Of a DNA stretch of 19,907 nucleotides, positions 15,660 through 19,907 are shown piece by piece. Location: NCBI GenBank assembly GCA_025966175.1, contig JAOPVN010000148.1, positions 1-19,907 on the forward strand, given 5' to 3'. The notes beneath the pieces are model-generated. The model saw only the letters and a program-made list of their open reading frames with translations, was not told the origin of the DNA and ran no database searches. Every line of letters starts with the position of its first letter. Within the stretch, counting starts at the first letter, position 1. The position numbers and the translations under genes are program-made. The DNA comes from Modestobacter sp. GTDB taxonomy: Bacteria > Actinomycetota > Actinomycetes > Mycobacteriales > Geodermatophilaceae.

Positions 15660-16184
15660 GTGCCCGCCCCCAAGCCGTGGAGCGACCTGAACGAGGACGA
15701 CGAGGCCGCCTTCCTCGACCAGATGCTCGCCGTCCTCGACGGGGCACTCCCCTCGCGCCCGCAGGGGTGGCTGGGCCCGGCGCTCACCGAGACGTTCGCG
15801 ACGCCCCGGCTGCTGCGTGAGCGGGGGTTCAGCTACCTGCTGGACTGGTGCGCCGACGACCGCCCGTTCCCGCTGACCGTGCCGGGGATGATCTCCGTGC
15901 CGTACTCCATGGACGTCAACGACATCGCGGTCTTCGTCGGCCAGGCCACCACCGGCAGCCAGTACGAGGAGATGGTCATGGACCACTTCGAGGTGCTGCT
16001 GGAGGAGGGCGGCGGCGTGCTGGCGCTTCCCGTCCACCCCTTCGTCGTGGGTCAGCCGTTCCGGTTCAAGTACCTCAGTCGGGTCATCAAGGCGATCACC
16101 TCGCACCCCGACGTCTGGGTGACGACCAGCACCGACATCGCCGACCACTACCTCGCCGCGGCCGAGTCCCCGTTGGCGGCGTAG
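15660..16184 (+). CDS. Polysaccharide deacetylase/PuuE-type protein lacking its N-terminal half
   Basis: A 174-residue protein resembling the C-terminal half of the polysaccharide-deacetylase-like proteins of the allantoinase PuuE/urate-catabolism group. From about residue 36 the pattern is familiar: GWLGPALTETFATPRLL, YLLDWCADDRPFPL, PYSMDVNDIAVF and the late LPVHPFVVGQPFRFKYL with the conserved His-Pro-Phe. Full proteins are roughly 300 residues, and the missing N-terminal part normally carries the metal-binding aspartate and histidines, so this form is unlikely to deacetylate alone. It still has GAGGAGGA (15648-15655) 4 bases before a GTG and a clean frame, so it may be a translated remnant. 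I found no trace of the N-terminal half in the preceding 164 bases. It converges with nei2, 21 bases away. Confidence 0.75.
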   Translation: MPAPKPWSDLNEDDEAAFLDQMLAVLDGALPSRPQGWLGPALTETFATPRLLRERGFSYLLDWCADDRPFPLTVPGMISVPYSMDVNDIAVFVGQATTGSQYEEMVMDHFEVLLEEGGGVLALPVHPFVVGQPFRFKYLSRVIKAITSHPDVWVTTSTDIADHYLAAAESPLAA

Positions 16185-16205
16185 CCCCCGCGAGGTCGAG
16201 GTCGG

Positions 16206-17057
16206 CTACCGGCTGGCCAGCGACTGCGGGTGGTCGGGCTCGCCGGTGCGGGCCATCGGGTCGATCGGACTGCGCGCGGCCTGACACCGGGGGCACCACC
16301 AGGTGACCCGCTCCTGGGTGTCCGGACCCTGGTCGCCGATCAGGATCGTCGTGCCGCACCGGCGGCAGGGGCGGCCCCGGCGGCCGAAGACCCAGTGGTC
16401 CTCGCCGCGCCGGGTCTCCCCGGTGGTGCTCTGCTCCGGGTGGTCCTTGTTGGCGATCATCAGCGTCCGGGCGCGGGTGAGCAGGCGGGCCAGGTCGGGC
16501 ACGTCGGCGACCCGGGTCCAGGGGTGGACGCCGAGCAGGAACAGCGACTCGACCTTGTAGAGGTTGCCGATGCCGGCCAGGTTGCGCTGGTCGAGCAGGG
16601 CGACGCCGATCTCCTCGTCGGGGTGGGCGGTCAGCCGGCGCAGCGCCTCGTCGAGGTCCCAGTCGGGGCCGAGGACGTCGGGCCCCAGGTGGCCGACCAG
16701 CTCGTCCTCCTGGCTGGTGGGCACGATGCGCACGTCGTGCAGCCGGTAGCCGACGCACTCCCACTCGTCGGTGGCCAGGACGGCCCGGATCGCGTGGCCG
16801 GGGCCGCCCTTCCACGGGGTGCCGGGGCGAAAGATGTGCCAGCTGCCGTCCATCCGGTAGTGCGTGCGGAGGGTGCGGCCGTCGGCGAGCCGGATGAGCA
16901 TGTGCTTCCCGCGGGGCACGACCTCGGTGACGGTCGCGCCGGCGAGGTCGACGGTTGCCAGGTGCGGCACGCGCAGCTCGCCGCGGCGCAGCGTGGCCCC
17001 GGCCAGCGCGGTGTTCATCCGCTGGGCGGCCAGCCAGACGGTGTCTCCCTCGGGCAC
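16206..17057 (-). CDS. nei2: Endonuclease VIII-type DNA glycosylase/AP lyase
   Basis: A 283-residue base-excision repair enzyme of the Fpg/Nei family that removes oxidised pyrimidines and cuts the abasic site. With the GTG at 17057 as start the protein begins M-PEGDTVW, so loss of the initiator Met exposes the catalytic Pro and Glu; starting at the ATG at 17066 would add three residues in front of the Pro and block the reaction. K51 in PRGKH is the conserved lysine, LDQRNLAGIGNLYKVESLF is the helix-two-turn-helix DNA-binding segment, and CRRCG with WWCPRCQ forms the C-terminal zinc finger. MDGSW replaces the Fpg lesion-recognition sequence and matches mycobacterial Nei2. The tail after the zinc finger is about 25 residues longer than minimal. 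Confidence 0.93.
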   Translation of the reverse strand: MPEGDTVWLAAQRMNTALAGATLRRGELRVPHLATVDLAGATVTEVVPRGKHMLIRLADGRTLRTHYRMDGSWHIFRPGTPWKGGPGHAIRAVLATDEWECVGYRLHDVRIVPTSQEDELVGHLGPDVLGPDWDLDEALRRLTAHPDEEIGVALLDQRNLAGIGNLYKVESLFLLGVHPWTRVADVPDLARLLTRARTLMIANKDHPEQSTTGETRRGEDHWVFGRRGRPCRRCGTTILIGDQGPDTQERVTWWCPRCQAARSPIDPMARTGEPDHPQSLASR

Positions 17058-17261
17058 GACGACCATGATCCCCGGCGCTGCGCTCCCGCGCTCACCCGCC
17101 GTTTGCCCACGGAGGGGTGTCTGAGCTGCAGCGAGACCGCTCGGTGCACAACGGTGTCGCGTGGCCTGCCCCGACGCCCCGCGGCTCCCTCGCCGGGGTG
17201 TCCTCGTGTGAGTGGGGCGACAGAAGGGAAGAGCCTCCGGTCCTTCAGCGCTGAGGCACCT

Positions 17262-17864
17262 GTGACCGTGACGACCCGACTGCGGGGCCTTCGGCTGGCC
17301 GCCACCACCGTGGCCCGTCCGGGTGTCGACGCCCCGGCCGAGCCGGTGACGGTGACCGTCGCTCGGGTCGTACGCCCGGAGCAGCAGGACGCGTTCGAGC
17401 GCTGGGCGGCCGACGTCCAGGCGCTCCTCGCCACCTTCCCCGGGCAGCTCGGGTCGTCGCTGCTGCGCCCCGGGGCGGGCAGCCACGAGTTCCACCTGGT
17501 CTACCGCTTCCGGGACGGCGAGACGCTCGCCCTCTGGGAGCGCTCACCGGAGCGGCACGCGGCGCTCGATCAGGTCAGCCGGCTGGTCGAGGACGAGCGC
17601 ACCGCCCGCGCCGTCGGCCTGGAGAGCTTCTTCGCCGTGCCGGCCCGCCCCGGTCCGCCGTGGCGCAGCTGGCTGCTCACCGTCGCGGTCGTGCTGGCCC
17701 TGACCTCGACGTTCCAGCTGGTCGCCGTGCCCTTCGTCGGCCACTGGCCCTGGGGCTTCCGGCTGCTGCTCTCGGCGGTCTACGTCGTCTCGGCACTGCG
17801 TGTCCTCATGCCGCGACTGAGCCGCTGGCTGGGCCCCTGGCTGCAGGGCTCGCGCCGCCACTGA
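17262..17864 (+). CDS. Membrane-anchored antibiotic biosynthesis monooxygenase (ABM)-like protein
   Basis: A 200-residue protein: an N-terminal ferredoxin-like ABM domain (about residues 30-125, VTVTVARVVRPEQQDAFERWAADVQALLATFPG, seen as separate conserved blocks VTVTVARVV and FERWA) and two C-terminal transmembrane helices (about 136-158 and 165-185). This matches actinobacterial proteins in which the ABM domain is tethered to the membrane; the function of that group is not established. GAGG at 17253-17256 lies 5 bases before the GTG at 17262; an in-frame GTG near 17209 would add about 18 residues. The gene lies antisense between nei2 and lhr, and its 204-base upstream gap, shared with divergent nei2, shows no clear promoter motif. 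Confidence 0.8.
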   Translation: MTVTTRLRGLRLAATTVARPGVDAPAEPVTVTVARVVRPEQQDAFERWAADVQALLATFPGQLGSSLLRPGAGSHEFHLVYRFRDGETLALWERSPERHAALDQVSRLVEDERTARAVGLESFFAVPARPGPPWRSWLLTVAVVLALTSTFQLVAVPFVGHWPWGFRLLLSAVYVVSALRVLMPRLSRWLGPWLQGSRRH

Positions 17865-17877
17865 CCCGGCCGGCTCA
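17862..17877. other. Near-palindrome formed by two convergent stop codons
   Basis: The 16 bases from the TGA of the ABM-like gene to the TGA of lhr (opposite strand) are palindromic at all but one symmetric pair, with the core CCGGCCGG. It could help terminate both transcripts but is short. Confidence 0.25.
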
Positions 17878-19907
17878 GCTGCGCAGACGCAGGCCGCGAG
17901 GGGTGGCGGCGAAGCCGGCCGCCTGCAGTGCGGCGGACAACGGGCCGGACTCGTGCACCGAGGCGCCGTCGGCCTTCTGCACCGTCATCCGGCCGAGCGC
18001 TCCGGAGGCCACCGCGCTCGACAGCGCCGTCGCCGCCTCCTTGAGCCCCGTCTCGTCCTCGGTCCAGGACAGCAGTGTCTTGCCACCGCGCTCGACGTAG
18101 AGCACCAGCTCACCGTCGACCAGCACCACCAGTGCCCCCGCCTTGCGCCCGGCCCGGTGCCCGGTCGCTTTCCGCGACCCGGTGCCCTCACCGACGTCGA
18201 CCGCGTCGCCGTCGGCGGAGCCGGCCGGTCGATCCGGCCAGGGCAGCGCCGCACCGTAGACGTTCGCCGGGTCGGTGGCGGCCAGGACGACGGGCCCGGC
18301 GGGCACCCGGTCCGGGCTGGCGAAGCTGCGCAGCCGATCGACCGACCCCGGTGTGCCGAACTGCGCGGCGCCGAGGGTCTCCACGAAGTAGCCGCGGCGG
18401 GCCCGGCCGTTCTCCTCGAAGGCACGCAGCACCGGGAAGACGGCGGAGAACCCACCGCTGACCTGCTCGGCCTGCACCGCCCCCCGGGTCAGCACCCCGT
18501 GCCGCTCCAGCAGCGCCTCGGCGCGCGCGGTGGTGCGTTTGGTCGGGTTGGTCTCCAGGTCGGGCAGCCGTGACCAGCGCCCGGCCATCGCGGGCGGCCC
18601 GGTGCGGCTGGGCATCGCCGGTCGGCCCAGCCGGGTGCGGCCGTAGCGGGTGCGGTCCAGCCGCGCCCGCGGAGCCGCGGGCTGCCGCTTGTGGGTGCCA
18701 CCGCCGGAGAGCCGCACGCGCAGCGGGGCCAGGGTGTCGTTGGTGAGTGCCCCGGCCCACACCAGGTTCCAGATCTCCTCGGCCAAGGCCGTGTCGTCGG
18801 TGGCGCCCAGCCGGTCGGACAGCGACCGGAAGAACATCGCCTGGCCACCGGCGAGCTCGTCGAGCAGCGCAGCGCCGTAGCCGCCCTCCACCGAGGCGGC
18901 ACCCGGGGGCTCGGGCAGCAGCAGGGGTGCCAGATCGGCGGGGACCAGGGTCACCCAGCCGTCGCCGCCGGACAGCCCGCCCGCGCCGGCCCACAGCACC
19001 TCACCGGCACTGGTCAGCTCGTCGAGCAGCGCGGGGGAGTAGTTCTGCACCCGGGACGGCAGCACGAGGGACTCCAGCGCGGACGCCGGCACCAGCGCAC
19101 CGGCCAGCTGCTCGACGACCGCCAGGACGCCGTCCACCCCGCGCATCCGGCCGCCCACCGACTGCCAGGACGGCGTGAACCGGGCGAGCGTGTCGATCGG
19201 GACCGGCTCGACCTCATGGCGCAGCTTCGCCAGCGACCGCCGCCGGATCGAGCGCAGCACCTCGGCGTCGCACCACTCCTGGCCGATCCCGCCCGGCCGG
19301 AACTCCCCGGTGACCAGCCGGCCGGTGCCCACGAGTCGTTGCAGCGTGGCCGTGACGACGGCGACCCCCAGCCCCAGCCGGGCGGCGACCTCGGGTGGTG
19401 CGAACGGGCCGTGCGTGCGGGCGAACCGGCCGATCAGGTCACCCAGCGGGTCGGCGACCGGCTCGGTGAAGACCTCGGGCACCCCGACCGGCAGGGCGGT
19501 GCCGAGCGCGTCCCGGAGCCGGCCGGCGTCCTCGATGGCGACGTACCGCTCCTCCCCGGCGATCCGGACCACCAGGGCACGGCGGGAGACCACGAGTTCC
19601 TCGAGCCAGGAGGCCGGCACGCCGCGGGCAGCAGCGTCGGCCACCGTCAGGTCACCGACGCCGCGGAGCAGGTCGCTGGCACCGTCGACGTCGCGCGGGT
19701 GCCGCTGTTCCGGCAGCCGCTGCAGCTCTGCCTCCACCTCGGCCATCGCGTCGGCGTCGAGCAGCTCGCGCAGCTCGGAGCGGCCCAGCAGCTCGGCCAG
19801 CAGCCCGGTGTCCAGCGCGAGGGCCTGCGCGCGGCGCTCGGCCAGCGGGGCGTCGCCCTCGTAGATGAACTGCCCGACGTAGCCGAACAGCAGCGACTGG
19901 GCGAAGG
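17875..19907 (-). CDS. lhr: Lhr-type ATP-dependent helicase, C-terminal part (5' end outside window)
   Basis: The frame is open from the window edge to the TGA at 17875-17877, giving the last 676 residues of a protein that is normally about 1500 residues. It begins at FAQSLLFGYVGQFIYEGDAPLAERRAQAL, recognised as the end of the Lhr core (here cited by its blocks LLFGYVGQF and EGDAPLAERR), so all helicase motifs lie upstream. The Lhr C-terminal domain follows: winged-helix units (e.g. FAPPEVAARLGLG; RHGVLTRGAVQ) and a beta-rich end (VLVDGELVLYVERGGKTLL). Lhr is a 3'-to-5' single-strand translocase and DNA-repair helicase. The ATG at 19746 is internal. Proximity to nei2 follows the mycobacterial lhr-nei2 arrangement. 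Confidence 0.93.
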   Translation of the reverse strand, partial: FAQSLLFGYVGQFIYEGDAPLAERRAQALALDTGLLAELLGRSELRELLDADAMAEVEAELQRLPEQRHPRDVDGASDLLRGVGDLTVADAAARGVPASWLEELVVSRRALVVRIAGEERYVAIEDAGRLRDALGTALPVGVPEVFTEPVADPLGDLIGRFARTHGPFAPPEVAARLGLGVAVVTATLQRLVGTGRLVTGEFRPGGIGQEWCDAEVLRSIRRRSLAKLRHEVEPVPIDTLARFTPSWQSVGGRMRGVDGVLAVVEQLAGALVPASALESLVLPSRVQNYSPALLDELTSAGEVLWAGAGGLSGGDGWVTLVPADLAPLLLPEPPGAASVEGGYGAALLDELAGGQAMFFRSLSDRLGATDDTALAEEIWNLVWAGALTNDTLAPLRVRLSGGGTHKRQPAAPRARLDRTRYGRTRLGRPAMPSRTGPPAMAGRWSRLPDLETNPTKRTTARAEALLERHGVLTRGAVQAEQVSGGFSAVFPVLRAFEENGRARRGYFVETLGAAQFGTPGSVDRLRSFASPDRVPAGPVVLAATDPANVYGAALPWPDRPAGSADGDAVDVGEGTGSRKATGHRAGRKAGALVVLVDGELVLYVERGGKTLLSWTEDETGLKEAATALSSAVASGALGRMTVQKADGASVHESGPLSAALQAAGFAATPRGLRLRS

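Overview
This is a GC-rich actinobacterial chromosomal window. The codon third positions are strongly G/C, the genes are tightly packed, several start with GTG or overlap as ATGA, and lhr and nei2 lie close together as in mycobacteria. The style suggests Geodermatophilaceae or a close relative, but that placement is an inference. I see no rRNA, tRNA, CRISPR array, insertion sequence or phage gene, and no gene-free stretch longer than about 260 bases.

Region A (1-2483, + strand) is the end of a carbohydrate ABC importer operon: the 3' end of a MalF-type permease, a complete MalG-type permease and a MalK/MsiK/UgpC-type ATPase. Its binding protein must lie upstream of the window. Region B (2499-3806) is a ROK-family repressor on the minus strand, convergent with region A and divergent from region C. 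The 78-base divergent spacer carries an 11-bp palindrome with 5-bp arms that overlaps the most plausible promoter.

Region C (3807-12622, + strand) is the most interesting part. It is a run of eight genes with short gaps: ROK sugar kinase, SIS-domain sugar-phosphate enzyme, lipoprotein sugar-binding protein, RbsC-type permease, YhfX-like PLP enzyme, single-domain RbsA-type ATPase, APC-family amino-acid permease and a phosphotriesterase-homology (Php-type) metallohydrolase. The YhfX-like gene sits between the permease and ATPase genes of the importer and overlaps the ATPase gene by 4 bases. YhfX and Php are also encoded together in the uncharacterised yhf operon of Escherichia coli. The SIS enzyme + kinase + APC permease set recalls the frl/fra systems for glycated amino acids. 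I propose that region C encodes an undescribed pathway for an imported, probably nitrogen-containing sugar or sugar conjugate, controlled by the ROK repressor. The substrate cannot be read from the sequence.

Region D (12732-15448, + strand) is housekeeping: glucose-6-phosphate isomerase, then two 46-nt hairpin-bearing repeats, then a PspA/IM30-family protein ending in a perfect 17-bp inverted-repeat terminator. Region E (15660-19907) holds a gene that looks like the C-terminal half of a polysaccharide deacetylase/PuuE-type protein, then nei2 on the minus strand, a small membrane-anchored antibiotic-biosynthesis-monooxygenase-like protein on the plus strand, and the C-terminal 676 residues of the Lhr helicase on the minus strand, cut by the window end.
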